Shown: positions 52,576-61,484 of the stretch, piece after piece
Position numbering within the stretch: position 1 is the first letter of the stretch
Layout: the number at the start of each line of letters is the position of its first letter
Assembly (NCBI RefSeq): GCF_000808015.1
Contig: NZ_JWHR01000064.1
Coordinates: 62,001 to 126,000, forward strand
Origin: Terrisporobacter othiniensis
GTDB taxonomy: Bacteria; Bacillota; Clostridia; Peptostreptococcales; Peptostreptococcaceae
Reading direction: 5' to 3'
DNA: 64,000 nt
Notes under the pieces: generated by a model
Seen by the model: only the letters and a program-made list of their open reading frames with translations
The model's database searches: none
What the model was told of the DNA's origin: nothing
Position numbers and translations under genes: made by a program

Positions 52576-54612
52576 CTAAATCAAATCCCCCTTTATAGGT
52601 ATTTCAATTCTAAATGTTGTCCCCTTATTTATTTCACTTCTAGTTATTTTAATACTTCCACCAAGTTTTTCCACCTCATTATAGACTATAAAAAGTCCTA
52701 ATCCCGTTCCCTTTCCTGGATTTTTAGTTGTGAAAAATGGATTAAATATATTATCTAAATTATGTTTTTCAATACCAATCCCCATATCAGTAATATCAAT
52801 TTGTATAACAGGATCTTTATTAATACAAGTAACTTCTATAATTCCACCATTTGGCATGGAGTCAACAGCATTAGTAATTAAATTTATAAAAATATGTTTT
52901 AAGCTTTCTTCATTAGTATTAATAAATATATTTTCACAAGATAAAGTTGCTTCTATATTCATCTCTTTCATTGATTTTTTTTCAAGTTGTAAAATGGAAA
53001 GCAAAAACTCTCTTATATTAATTTCTTTAAATTCATCTCCTGAAATAGCAGAGAAATTAAGAAGATTGTCTATAATACCACTGGCTCTTTCTACTGATAA
53101 TTCAATATTATCTATACTTTTCTGATAGATTTCCTCATTTTGCCTAGCATTTTTCCCTTTTAGAAGATAACAGTAATTTCTAATAACGCCTAGAGGATTT
53201 CTTATTTCATGGGCAATACCAGCAGCAAGTTGACCAATAGCCGCCATTTTTTCTGATTGTAACAATTGCTTTTCTGTGGCCTTTCTATTTGTAATATCCT
53301 CTACTGTGATTAGCATATCATAAGCTTTATTTTCTTCATCTTTATTATTTTTTAACTGATCTATATCCTTTATATTTCTTACATGAATTGTATAAATTCT
53401 ATTATTATAATTAAATTCAAAAGGTATTTCTTTGTTATTTTTCACATCAATAGTCTCCCAAACATATTTAAACATATCATCTATTTCATATACCCTCTTG
53501 CTAGAAGACTCTTCCTTTGTAAAATTACAATATTCATAAAAAGCTCTATTTCCATTTAAAATACGCCCTCTACTATCTACAATAACAATATTCCTATTAA
53601 AAACATCAAATGCTGCCTGTAGCTCATTTTTACTTCTATTAAGTTCCTTTGTTCTATCAGTAACTGCATTTTTCAAAGATCTATTAATCAAACAAAATAA
53701 ATATGTGAATAAGATAAAAATAAAAATTATACTTAGTACGATCTTAGCTGAATAAGTTTCCTTTTCTCCTGTATAAGTCATGGTTGCAGAAATACCGAAC
53801 CATTTTTGTTGCATTTTTTCCATTATGTTATTTTTATTTAAAGAGTAAATTCCCTTATTTATAATATTAACTAACATTTCATGACTTTTAGGAACTGCCA
53901 AAACCACATCATTTTCATATATTGCTTTTTCTACTATTTTTAAATCATCTTTATAATTATTTTCCTGAATAAAATAACTACAAACTGGTTCATCACCAAC
54001 TACAGCATCAGCCTCTCCATTTTTTAATAATTTCAAAGCCTCATTTATATCTGCTACATAAATATACTTAGCATTTGTCACATTGTCTTCTAAAAATTCA
54101 TTTGTATAGTCTCCTAACTGAACTGCTATTGTTTTATCTTTCAAATCCCCAATATTTGCTATATCTTTATTACCCTCATTAGTTACAATAACTCCTCTTA
54201 ACTTATAAATCGGATTACTAAATAAATAATTTTTTGACCTTTGTATACTTGGAAACATATCACATATATCTGTATTTTCGTTTTTTAACTCTGCTAGTGC
54301 CTTATGCCAAACTAAAGGCCTTACCTCAATTTGCAAGCCACTTTCTATGGATAAAGAGTTTAAATAATCAATAAAAATCCCTTTATACTGATTATCTGTA
54401 TCCACATATCTAAGAGGTGGTGCATTTTTATCTGCTCCATAAATTATATCTCCATGATTTTTCAACCATTGTTGTTCCTCTTTTGTTAATGGCTTTGATA
54501 TAGTAAAATATTCAACTAAATTTACACCATATTGAGTTTCTACTATATAATTAATTAGATTTAATATGAAAATTAATATCAAAACTCCTAGCATATAAAT
54601 CTTTTTCTTCAT
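52576..54612 (-). CDS. sensor histidine kinase with solute-binding sensor domain
   Basis: A 678-residue hybrid sensor. A membrane helix (residues 5-24), an SBP_bac_3 (amino-acid-binding type) extracellular domain at about residues 45-290 ('YGADKNAPPLRYVDTDNQYK', 'ICDMFPSIQRSKNYLFSNPI'), a second membrane helix, a PAS domain, HisKA 'AAGIAHEIRNPLGVIRNY' with the phosphorylated His, and HATPase motifs 'NLITNAVDSMP' and 'GKGTGLGLFIVYNEV'. I chose the ATG at 54612 behind AAGGGG. The sensor likely reads an extracellular amino acid such as ornithine, which is inference. Confidence 0.94.
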   Translation of the reverse strand: MKKKIYMLGVLILIFILNLINYIVETQYGVNLVEYFTISKPLTKEEQQWLKNHGDIIYGADKNAPPLRYVDTDNQYKGIFIDYLNSLSIESGLQIEVRPLVWHKALAELKNENTDICDMFPSIQRSKNYLFSNPIYKLRGVIVTNEGNKDIANIGDLKDKTIAVQLGDYTNEFLEDNVTNAKYIYVADINEALKLLKNGEADAVVGDEPVCSYFIQENNYKDDLKIVEKAIYENDVVLAVPKSHEMLVNIINKGIYSLNKNNIMEKMQQKWFGISATMTYTGEKETYSAKIVLSIIFIFILFTYLFCLINRSLKNAVTDRTKELNRSKNELQAAFDVFNRNIVIVDSRGRILNGNRAFYEYCNFTKEESSSKRVYEIDDMFKYVWETIDVKNNKEIPFEFNYNNRIYTIHVRNIKDIDQLKNNKDEENKAYDMLITVEDITNRKATEKQLLQSEKMAAIGQLAAGIAHEIRNPLGVIRNYCYLLKGKNARQNEEIYQKSIDNIELSVERASGIIDNLLNFSAISGDEFKEINIREFLLSILQLEKKSMKEMNIEATLSCENIFINTNEESLKHIFINLITNAVDSMPNGGIIEVTCINKDPVIQIDITDMGIGIEKHNLDNIFNPFFTTKNPGKGTGLGLFIVYNEVEKLGGSIKITRSEINKGTTFRIEIPIKGDLI

Positions 54613-54636
54613 AATAACCCCTTTTTCTTCTTTTTT

Positions 54637-54684
54637 ATACTCAATATAATTATATAGTTTATACTCAATATAATTATATAGCAT
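54637..54684. repeat. 24-bp direct repeat in the divergent promoter region
   Basis: ATACTCAATATAATTATATAG occurs at 54637 and again at 54661, with a 24-base period. Each copy contains a TATAATTATA palindrome. The repeat lies between the divergent sensor-kinase gene (54612) and the regulator gene (54765) and may hold operators or tandem promoters. Confidence 0.6.
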
Positions 54685-54764
54685 TTTTTCAAACCATCTA
54701 ATAATAGTTTTCAATATATGGTAAAATAATATATGGACGTAAATTATTATTAGGAGTGAAGTCA

Positions 54765-56051
54765 ATGATAATAGGAATAATTGGTCCTTTATTTTCAAGT
54801 ACAAAAATAAAAGACTGCTTAAAAGAGATAGATCCACACATGGAAATTAAAATATATATTAGAGAAAAAGTTGAAGACACTTTAGAAGTAATTGCTGATT
54901 GTGAAAATGAATGTGATGCCATTTTATTTACTGGATGTGCTGTAAGTGAATATGTAAAAGAGCATTACGATATAAAAAAACCTTATGATTTTGTATCCAG
55001 GGGTGGTACAAGTATTGTAAAAGCCTTATGGGAAATAAAGTTAGATAATGCTAACTTTGACAAGATAAGTATAGACGTTATAGAAAATGAAGTATTAGAA
55101 GATATAATAAAAGATTTTTCCATTGAGCCTACTAACTTATATAGTAATCCATTTAGTGAACAAAGAAATGAAAACCAAGCTATTCAATGGCATAAAGATT
55201 TGTATAATCAAGGTAAGACTGATGTAATGATTACTGGTTTTAGTGATGTTTATAGCGAGCTAAAAAAAGAAGGCTATCCTGTATATAGATTGGAACCTAC
55301 TATCCCTTTAATTAAAGTGGCCTACAAACAACTAAAAAGTAAATATGCCTTAAATAAAGCTCAATATTCTCAAATTGCAGTGGAAATCTTAAGTTTTTCA
55401 GATAATAAAAATGATATAGAATACTACTATTCTAATATGATAAAAAAATCAGATATGGATAAATTTATTATAAATTATGTTAGAAGTATCCAAGGTTCAT
55501 TATTTCCATTTGGCCGTAATGAGTATATAGTATTTGCCAATAAAGGTGCTATTTACGATAAAGAAAACTACAACAAGTTATTGGAATTATCTAAGGATAT
55601 TAAAAATATTGGTTTTTATCTTAACATAGGTCTTGGAATAGGTACAACTTCTTATCAAGCTGAAACAAATGCAAGAAAAGCTCTGATTAAATCTATAGAT
55701 TCCAAATCATCTCATATATATATGGTAGACGAGAATGATACTATGATTGGACCTTTAGGTAAAGAAAAAGAGTTAAACTACTCTCTTAAAGTATCTGATG
55801 AAAAACTAATACAAATATCTGAAGCTACTGGACTTAGCTGTGAATCTATTGTTAAAATCATGGCTTTAAATGAAACTAGAAAAAGCAATATATATGATTC
55901 AAAAGAGCTGGCTGATTTGTTAGATTTAAGCGAAAGAAGTGCCAGAAGAATTCTACAGAAAATAATATCTTGTGATTTGGGACGAGTTATTGCCAAGGAA
56001 ACTAGCCATGGCAAAGGAAGGCCTAAAAATCTTACAGAGATTTTATTTTAA
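54765..56051 (+). CDS. transcriptional regulator with PrpR_N-like sensor, AbgT-locus regulator
   Basis: A 428-residue protein. The first 180 residues resemble a PrpR_N or PucR-type sensor ('CDAILFTGCAVSEYVKEHYD', then 'FVSRGGTSIVKALWEIKLDN', matching the SRGGTA-type motif). A degenerate GGDEF-like region follows ('IGFYLNIGLGIGTTSYQAET'), and the C-terminus carries a helix-turn-helix ('ELADLLDLSERSARRILQKI'). The ATG at 54765 follows AGGAG. It faces the peptidase/AbgT operon convergently and its likely targets are those genes or itself. The ligand is unknown. Confidence 0.75.
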   Translation: MIIGIIGPLFSSTKIKDCLKEIDPHMEIKIYIREKVEDTLEVIADCENECDAILFTGCAVSEYVKEHYDIKKPYDFVSRGGTSIVKALWEIKLDNANFDKISIDVIENEVLEDIIKDFSIEPTNLYSNPFSEQRNENQAIQWHKDLYNQGKTDVMITGFSDVYSELKKEGYPVYRLEPTIPLIKVAYKQLKSKYALNKAQYSQIAVEILSFSDNKNDIEYYYSNMIKKSDMDKFIINYVRSIQGSLFPFGRNEYIVFANKGAIYDKENYNKLLELSKDIKNIGFYLNIGLGIGTTSYQAETNARKALIKSIDSKSSHIYMVDENDTMIGPLGKEKELNYSLKVSDEKLIQISEATGLSCESIVKIMALNETRKSNIYDSKELADLLDLSERSARRILQKIISCDLGRVIAKETSHGKGRPKNLTEILF

Positions 56052-56069
56052 TTCTAAATCTATAAAATA

Positions 56070-56110
56070 AAAAAGGGCTTTGCACAATTCATTTATGTGA
56101 GAGCCCTTTT
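56070..56110. terminator. bidirectional Rho-independent terminator
   Basis: AAAAAAGGGCT pairs with AGCCCTTTT around a long loop. It lies between the converging regulator and the amidohydrolase gene. Confidence 0.8.
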
Positions 56111-56171
56111 AATATTCTATCTTTCATTATTTAATATATAATACTTAAACCACTCTATATTTATGGGGTAA

Positions 56172-57506
56172 TTAGTTCATATAATCAAAAGTGTAAGTAT
56201 TTGTATTTTGTTCCATAAAGTCTAGATAACTATCCTTTGTGAATTTTGGGGTAAAACCTTTGATTATATTTTTTGCTGTTTTTGCATCATCATAAAGTAA
56301 ATCTATTAATGTCATTGCCATGGCCTTAGCTGGAATTATATAAGCTAACTCTTCGTCATCCATTTTGTAATCCTGAGTATGAAGAGCTCCACTTACACCA
56401 CCTATCCAAGGGTGAACAACTGGCATTAATTGTGATAAATCACCAAAATCAGTAGAACCAGCAGTTACGACAACATCTGTTATTGTACTATCATCTCCAC
56501 CCATTAATTCTACGAAATTCTTTTTGAAAACTGAGTCCATAGTATTGTCAGAATCTAATGGTAAAAATCCTATGGAGTCTTCTATTGTAACTTTACCTCC
56601 AAGAGCTAAAGCTGCTGCGTGTAAAGATCTATTTACTTTTTCATTTGCATCCATCATAGCTTCTACTGTAGCTGCTCTAACCATAAACTCCATAGTTACT
56701 CTAGAAGGAACAACATTTACAACATCTCCACCATGATTTATTATTGAACTGATTCTTACTTTATCTTCATCTTTAAAAGTATCTCTTTGAGAATCTATAT
56801 TATTTGTTGCAAGTGTTGCCATTTTTAAAGCATTTACTCCTAAATGTGGAGATATACCTGCATGAGCAGACTTACCTACAAAAGTTGCTGATTTTGCAAT
56901 AAAACCATTTGTGTATGATTTTATTATGCAGTTTTTGTTATCTTCAAAATTTTGAGCATGGAACATCATTGCCATGTCCACATTGTCAAAATATCCTCTA
57001 TATAAAAGTTCTTGTTTTCCACCTACATATTTGATTTCATTTTTGTCCTGTAATGTTTTTCTAAACTCTAAATCTATACATTCTTCTGCTGGAACTGCCA
57101 TAAAGTCTATTTGACCATCTAAATGTTCTAAAACACCAGAGTTTACAATACCTAAAGCACATCCTAACATTCCAGCCACTTGTATGTTATGACCACAACA
57201 GTGCATGTTTCCTATTTCACTAGCATCTTTGTGTTCAGGGCACATTACAGAGTCTAACTCTCCCATAACAGCTATCTTAGGACCATTTTTATCTTTATTT
57301 AAAGAAGTCATACATCCTGTTACTGCTATGTTTTCCTTAATATCTACACCTAAGCTTTTGAAAAATTCGCTTGCTGTTTTTGTAGATTCAACTTCTTTGA
57401 ATCCAAGCTCTGGAGTAGAATAAATCTTTCTCCCAGCTTCTATTATTTTATCTTTATTTTTGTCTATTTCTTCTAAACAACGTTGTTTTAATTCATTTAT
57501 GTTCAT
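56172..57506 (-). CDS. M20-family amidohydrolase, AbgB-like
   Basis: A 444-residue metallopeptidase. 'VMGELDSVMCPEHKDASEIG' contains the D of the metal site, 'MHCCGHNIQVAGMLGCALGI' the histidine, and 'FMAVPAEECIDLEFRKTLQD' the glutamates. The closest named role is cleavage of p-aminobenzoyl-glutamate or similar amides imported by AbgT. The start follows GGAGAAATATA. It is the last gene of the leftward operon AbgT, PepT-like, AbgB-like. Confidence 0.9.
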   Translation of the reverse strand: MNINELKQRCLEEIDKNKDKIIEAGRKIYSTPELGFKEVESTKTASEFFKSLGVDIKENIAVTGCMTSLNKDKNGPKIAVMGELDSVMCPEHKDASEIGNMHCCGHNIQVAGMLGCALGIVNSGVLEHLDGQIDFMAVPAEECIDLEFRKTLQDKNEIKYVGGKQELLYRGYFDNVDMAMMFHAQNFEDNKNCIIKSYTNGFIAKSATFVGKSAHAGISPHLGVNALKMATLATNNIDSQRDTFKDEDKVRISSIINHGGDVVNVVPSRVTMEFMVRAATVEAMMDANEKVNRSLHAAALALGGKVTIEDSIGFLPLDSDNTMDSVFKKNFVELMGGDDSTITDVVVTAGSTDFGDLSQLMPVVHPWIGGVSGALHTQDYKMDDEELAYIIPAKAMAMTLIDLLYDDAKTAKNIIKGFTPKFTKDSYLDFMEQNTNTYTFDYMN

Positions 57507-57551
57507 TATATTTCTCCATGTCTTTCTAAAAATTTTATGGCAATATAAACC

Positions 57552-58658
57552 CTATAAAGCCATCATATGATATACCATTTGTGCAGCTTGGTACATTTCA
57601 TCTGTATTAACATATTCATTAACTGTATGAACTTCATACATTCCAACACTTAATATTGCACATCTATATCCTAAATTAGCTATAATGTTGGCATCACTTC
57701 CTCCACCTATTATCATAGGATTTGGCTCTATACCAACTTTTCTTATTGCTTCTTCACTTAATTTAAATACATAGCTATCCTTGCTTAACTCAAAACTTGG
57801 ATATGCATTTTCATTTATAAACTCACAAGTTGCATTGAATTTTTCTGCTGCATCCACACAACATTTTTTCATATGTTCTATTTCTTCTGCTAATCTTTCT
57901 GGTACATGAGATCTTATTTCCGCAGTGAAAGTAACTTCATCTGTAACTATATTTGTAGCTCCTCCACCTTCTATTCTACCTATGTTTGAAGTAGTAAGTT
58001 CGTCAAGTCTACCTATATGCATATTGCTTATAGCATGAGAAGCAACTACTATTGCATTTATACCCTTTTCAGGCTCTATACCTGCATGGGCTTTTTTTCC
58101 ATGGAAAGTAACTTTTATAGTTTCTTGAGCTGGTGCTTTGTAAGCTATTACACCTGTTGCTCCACCTGCATCTAAAATTACCACATCTTTGCATGGTAGA
58201 TTTTCTGATTTAAAGTTTTTCGCTCCATTTAATCCTGATTCTTCACAAGCTGTGAATAATAAGTATATATCCCTGTGAGGAACTTTATCTTCTAACACAC
58301 ACTCAAGTGCCTCTAATATAGCTGCTATTCCTGCTTTATCATCTGCTCCTAAAGTAGTAGTTCCATCAGTTTTTATTAAATTTCCATCTATTACAGGCTT
58401 TACTCCTAAGCATGGCATAACTTGGTCCATGTGAGCAGCAAAACATATAGGATTTTCGCTATCTTGTCCTTTTATATGAGCTATTACATTTCCTGTATTT
58501 CCGCCAAATCCTTCTCCTGCATCGTCTATTTTAGCTTCTATTCCTCTTTCATTAAGGTAGTTTACAAGGAATTTAGCCATTTCTAGCTCTTTACAAGAAG
58601 GACTATCTACTTTAACCATTTCTATAAAATTGTTAATTAATCTATCTTTATTTAACAT
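57552..58658 (-). CDS. PepT-like M20-family peptidase
   Basis: A 368-residue M20 peptidase. 'CFAAHMDQVMPCLGVKPVID' has the first histidine and aspartate of the metal site, 'TTLGADDKAGIAAILEALEC' the bridging aspartate, 'LFTACEESGLNGA' the catalytic glutamates and 'GGGSDANIIANLG' the C-terminal motif. It fits the peptidase-T-like group. It probably cleaves small peptides or acyl-amino acids imported by the AbgT protein. The start follows TTAGGAGAG. Confidence 0.9.
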   Translation of the reverse strand: MLNKDRLINNFIEMVKVDSPSCKELEMAKFLVNYLNERGIEAKIDDAGEGFGGNTGNVIAHIKGQDSENPICFAAHMDQVMPCLGVKPVIDGNLIKTDGTTTLGADDKAGIAAILEALECVLEDKVPHRDIYLLFTACEESGLNGAKNFKSENLPCKDVVILDAGGATGVIAYKAPAQETIKVTFHGKKAHAGIEPEKGINAIVVASHAISNMHIGRLDELTTSNIGRIEGGGATNIVTDEVTFTAEIRSHVPERLAEEIEHMKKCCVDAAEKFNATCEFINENAYPSFELSKDSYVFKLSEEAIRKVGIEPNPMIIGGGSDANIIANLGYRCAILSVGMYEVHTVNEYVNTDEMYQAAQMVYHMMAL

Positions 58659-58683
58659 AATCTTCTCTCCTAATCTATTTAAA

Positions 58684-58716
58684 ACAAGGGCATGTGAAAA
58701 AACACAGCCCTTTTTA
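58684..58716 (-). terminator. hairpin between AbgT and PepT-like genes
   Basis: On the minus strand AAAAAGGGCTGTG pairs with CACATGCCCTT with a mismatch, followed by GTTTT. It may attenuate transcription after AbgT. Confidence 0.65.
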
Positions 58717-58729
58717 AAATTTATTCAAA

Positions 58730-60295
58730 TTACATTGCATATGTAGGTAATGCTCCTGGTCCAAGTGGTAATCCAAACATCATGAATATTGCTAATAATA
58801 CTGACCAAACTACTAAGAAACTTAGAGAGAACGGTATCATATTTGACATTATTGTACCCATACCTGCATTTTTGTCGTACTTTCTTGCAAAGGCTAATAC
58901 AACTGGGAAGTATGCAAATAATGGAGATATTGGGTTAGTTATACCATCACCTATTCTGAATGCCATTTGAGTTAATGCAGGAGAGTATCCTAACATCATA
59001 AACATTGGTACAAATATCGGTGCCATTATAGCCCATTTTGCTGATGCACTACCTATGAATAAGTTAATTATACAACATAGTATTATAAATCCTATTATTA
59101 GTGGTACTCCACTTATATTTGCATTTTGTAAGAATTCAGCTCCTTTTACTGATAAAACTATACCTAGATTACTAAGTTCAAATAATTTTAAGAATTGAGA
59201 TGCTGCAAAAGCAAGTATTATGTAACTTCCCATGTCAGCCATAGATTTACCCATTAAAGAAACTATATCTTTATCATTTTTTATAAGTCCAGTAACTTTA
59301 CCATAAACTATACCTGGTATGAAGAATAATAATGCCATTATTGGAACCATACCCTTCATAAATGGTGCGTTATTTGATAATAAATCTCCTGTTTCAGGGT
59401 CTGCTAAGAATGAATTAGTTCCACCTATTGATAATGCTACTAAAACTGCTACACATGCTAATAATGCAAATCCTGCTAATTTTAAACCTTTTCTTTGTTC
59501 TTTTGTTAAATCTGAATTTACATCTAGGTTAGCTTCACCTTTGTACTCCCCAAATCTTGGTGCTATAAACTTTTCAGTTATTATTGTACCTAGTATTGCT
59601 AATATGAATGTTGAAGCTATCATAAAGTATAAGTTCATTGTTGCATTTCCAGTGTAATTTGGATCCATCATTTGAGCTGCTGGTATAGTGAAACTTGCCA
59701 CTAATACGTCAACAACACTTATTATAACGTTTGCTGAGAATCCTAAAGTAACTGCTGCATATCCTGCGAAAAGTCCTATAAGTGGATGTCTACCAACCCC
59801 TAAGAATGCTATTGCAGCAAGTGGTGGTAATAATATAGTTCCTGCATCTGATGCAAGGTTAGCAAGCATACCTAGTATCATTACTACTAAAGTAACTGAT
59901 TTTCCAGATATTTTACTAGCACATGCTTTTATAGCAGCTTCCATAAGTCCAACTTTGTCACACATACCTGCACCTATCATAACTACTAAAACTAATCCAA
60001 GTGGTGCAAATCCTTGGAAGTTAGATACTACACTAGCTAAAAGTAATTGTAATTGTTCTTTGCTAAGTAAGTTTACTACTGCTATTGTTTCTCCTGTTCC
60101 TGGGTGAACAACTGATAATCCATTTCCAGTATTAGCAATTATACTTGAAGCTATTAAAACTACTATACTGAATCCTAAGAATATTGTAACTGGATCAGGT
60201 AGTTTATTTCCCATAACTTCAATTTTGTTTAGAAATCTGTTAAAAAAACTATCTTTTTCTTCTTTTACTTGTGGTGATTTTAAATTTGCTTCCAT
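58730..60295 (-). CDS. AbgT-family transporter
   Basis: A 521-residue membrane protein with about 12 helices. 'GNKLPDPVTIFLGFSIVVLI' at the start and 'GITNPISPLFAYFPVVLAFA' near the end are AbgT signatures, as is 'SAKWAIMAPIFVPMFMMLGY'. The family imports p-aminobenzoyl-glutamate in E. coli and exports or imports related compounds elsewhere. Its cotranscribed peptidases suggest uptake of acylated or peptide-linked amino acids. I chose the ATG at 60295, seven bases after AGGAG, over a TTG at 60301. Confidence 0.92.
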   Translation of the reverse strand: MEANLKSPQVKEEKDSFFNRFLNKIEVMGNKLPDPVTIFLGFSIVVLIASSIIANTGNGLSVVHPGTGETIAVVNLLSKEQLQLLLASVVSNFQGFAPLGLVLVVMIGAGMCDKVGLMEAAIKACASKISGKSVTLVVMILGMLANLASDAGTILLPPLAAIAFLGVGRHPLIGLFAGYAAVTLGFSANVIISVVDVLVASFTIPAAQMMDPNYTGNATMNLYFMIASTFILAILGTIITEKFIAPRFGEYKGEANLDVNSDLTKEQRKGLKLAGFALLACVAVLVALSIGGTNSFLADPETGDLLSNNAPFMKGMVPIMALLFFIPGIVYGKVTGLIKNDKDIVSLMGKSMADMGSYIILAFAASQFLKLFELSNLGIVLSVKGAEFLQNANISGVPLIIGFIILCCIINLFIGSASAKWAIMAPIFVPMFMMLGYSPALTQMAFRIGDGITNPISPLFAYFPVVLAFARKYDKNAGMGTIMSNMIPFSLSFLVVWSVLLAIFMMFGLPLGPGALPTYAM

Positions 60296-60648
60296 AATCA
60301 AACTCCTTCATAATTCTTTTTTGTCATGTCCATAACTTGTCCTTAAATATAAAATAACCGTTTTCCTTTTTGAAGTCAATACATTTTTATACATTTTTCT
60401 ACATTTTTTTAATTTATATATAAAATTTTAATATTTAGAAGTGTTTTTGCTATTAACTTAATTTTTCGTGTTAGTTATTGATAAAAATAGAGATAATTCT
60501 TTAAGCTAAAACTATATATAAATTTTGTCTGAGCGACATGAAATTTTAGGCAAGGATTTTGAGCAAATAAATATCTAAAAAGTGTTATATAATTTGAGAT
60601 TTTTTCCCATAATCCTATTACAACTATTTGTAAGAGGAGGAAATTACC
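60296..60648. other. intergenic region between AbgT and a degenerate LCP gene
   Basis: About 350 AT-rich bases between divergent genes. It should hold both promoters. A partial, degenerate copy of the CAACGG-type repeat is suggested at about 60526-60570 by GAGCGACATGAAATTTTAGG and a nearby TTTTGAGCAA. No other element is recognised. Confidence 0.4.
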
Positions 60649-61416
60649 TTGTCAAAACTTTTAAAAAAAATAAAATTTATCATTATATCAACGAGTTTAA
60701 TTTTTGTAATAATAGGAGTTGTAGCTTATGCAGATTTATTTTCACAGAAAAAATCTAATAGCTTACCTTCTTCCACAGAGGTAAAAGAGGATATTGCTAA
60801 TAATAACTCAAATATAAGTTCATCTAAAGATGAAGTTTCAAAAGATACTACAAACATCCTACTTCTAGATGATAAATCTGACTCTATGGTAGTTGCTTCA
60901 GTAGATACTACCAATAAAAATATTCAATTAACACCAGTTACAAACACAGGCTACTTTGACAGAAGTAATATGGAAGATTTGCTAAATAATATTGAAAAGA
61001 ATATAAATATGAATTTAGATAAGTTTTTGCAAGTGGATACATCAGAATTAATGGATGTGGTTTCAGTTTTAGGTGATATTAATGTTAATATAAAATCAGA
61101 AGATATGAAGCTTATTAATAACCTAATCCCCAAATTTTATGCAGAGTTCCAAGATAGTTCCAAAGGTGAAATGAAATTGATAACTTCACCTGGTGAACAA
61201 AATATAAACGAATATCAAGCAATGGCTTATGTTAGTGCTGTTTCCAAAGATAGTAATAAACAAAAGGAGGCTATTCTTTCTTTAGTTAAAAATATAAAGG
61301 ATTTAGGTTTTAGCAAATATTTTGAGATTTATAATAAGATAAAACCTTATGTGGAAACTAATTTAACTATCCCTGATATGTTAAAAATTGCTTCTACTGA
61401 TTATGAGTTTAAATAA
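60649..61416 (+). CDS. degenerate LCP-family protein lacking catalytic arginines
   Basis: A 255-residue protein with one membrane helix (residues 8-28) and a TTG start behind GAGGAGG. The LCP fold is still visible: 'NILLLDDKSDSMVVASVDTT', 'LDKFLQVDTSELMDVVSVLG' and 'KGEMKLITSPGEQNINEYQA' match blocks in the genes at 6406 and 13201. But the DGR/RSD residues are missing, SLARDTY has become TPVTNTGYF, and the distal arginine cluster is replaced by AYVSAVSKDSNKQK. It also lacks the C-terminal 50 residues. It is unlikely to be an active ligase. Confidence 0.9.
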   Translation: MSKLLKKIKFIIISTSLIFVIIGVVAYADLFSQKKSNSLPSSTEVKEDIANNNSNISSSKDEVSKDTTNILLLDDKSDSMVVASVDTTNKNIQLTPVTNTGYFDRSNMEDLLNNIEKNINMNLDKFLQVDTSELMDVVSVLGDINVNIKSEDMKLINNLIPKFYAEFQDSSKGEMKLITSPGEQNINEYQAMAYVSAVSKDSNKQKEAILSLVKNIKDLGFSKYFEIYNKIKPYVETNLTIPDMLKIASTDYEFK

Positions 61417-61428
61417 AAATTTATCTAA

Positions 61429-61463
61429 ATAGCCTGAGAATATAATCCTATTCTTAGGCTATT
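61429..61463. terminator. bidirectional Rho-independent terminator
   Basis: AATAGCCTGAGAATA pairs with TATTCTTAGGCTATT (one mismatch). It is shared by the converging LCP-like and brnQ genes. Confidence 0.88.
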
Positions 61464-61484
61464 AAATTTATTGTATAGTATTTA

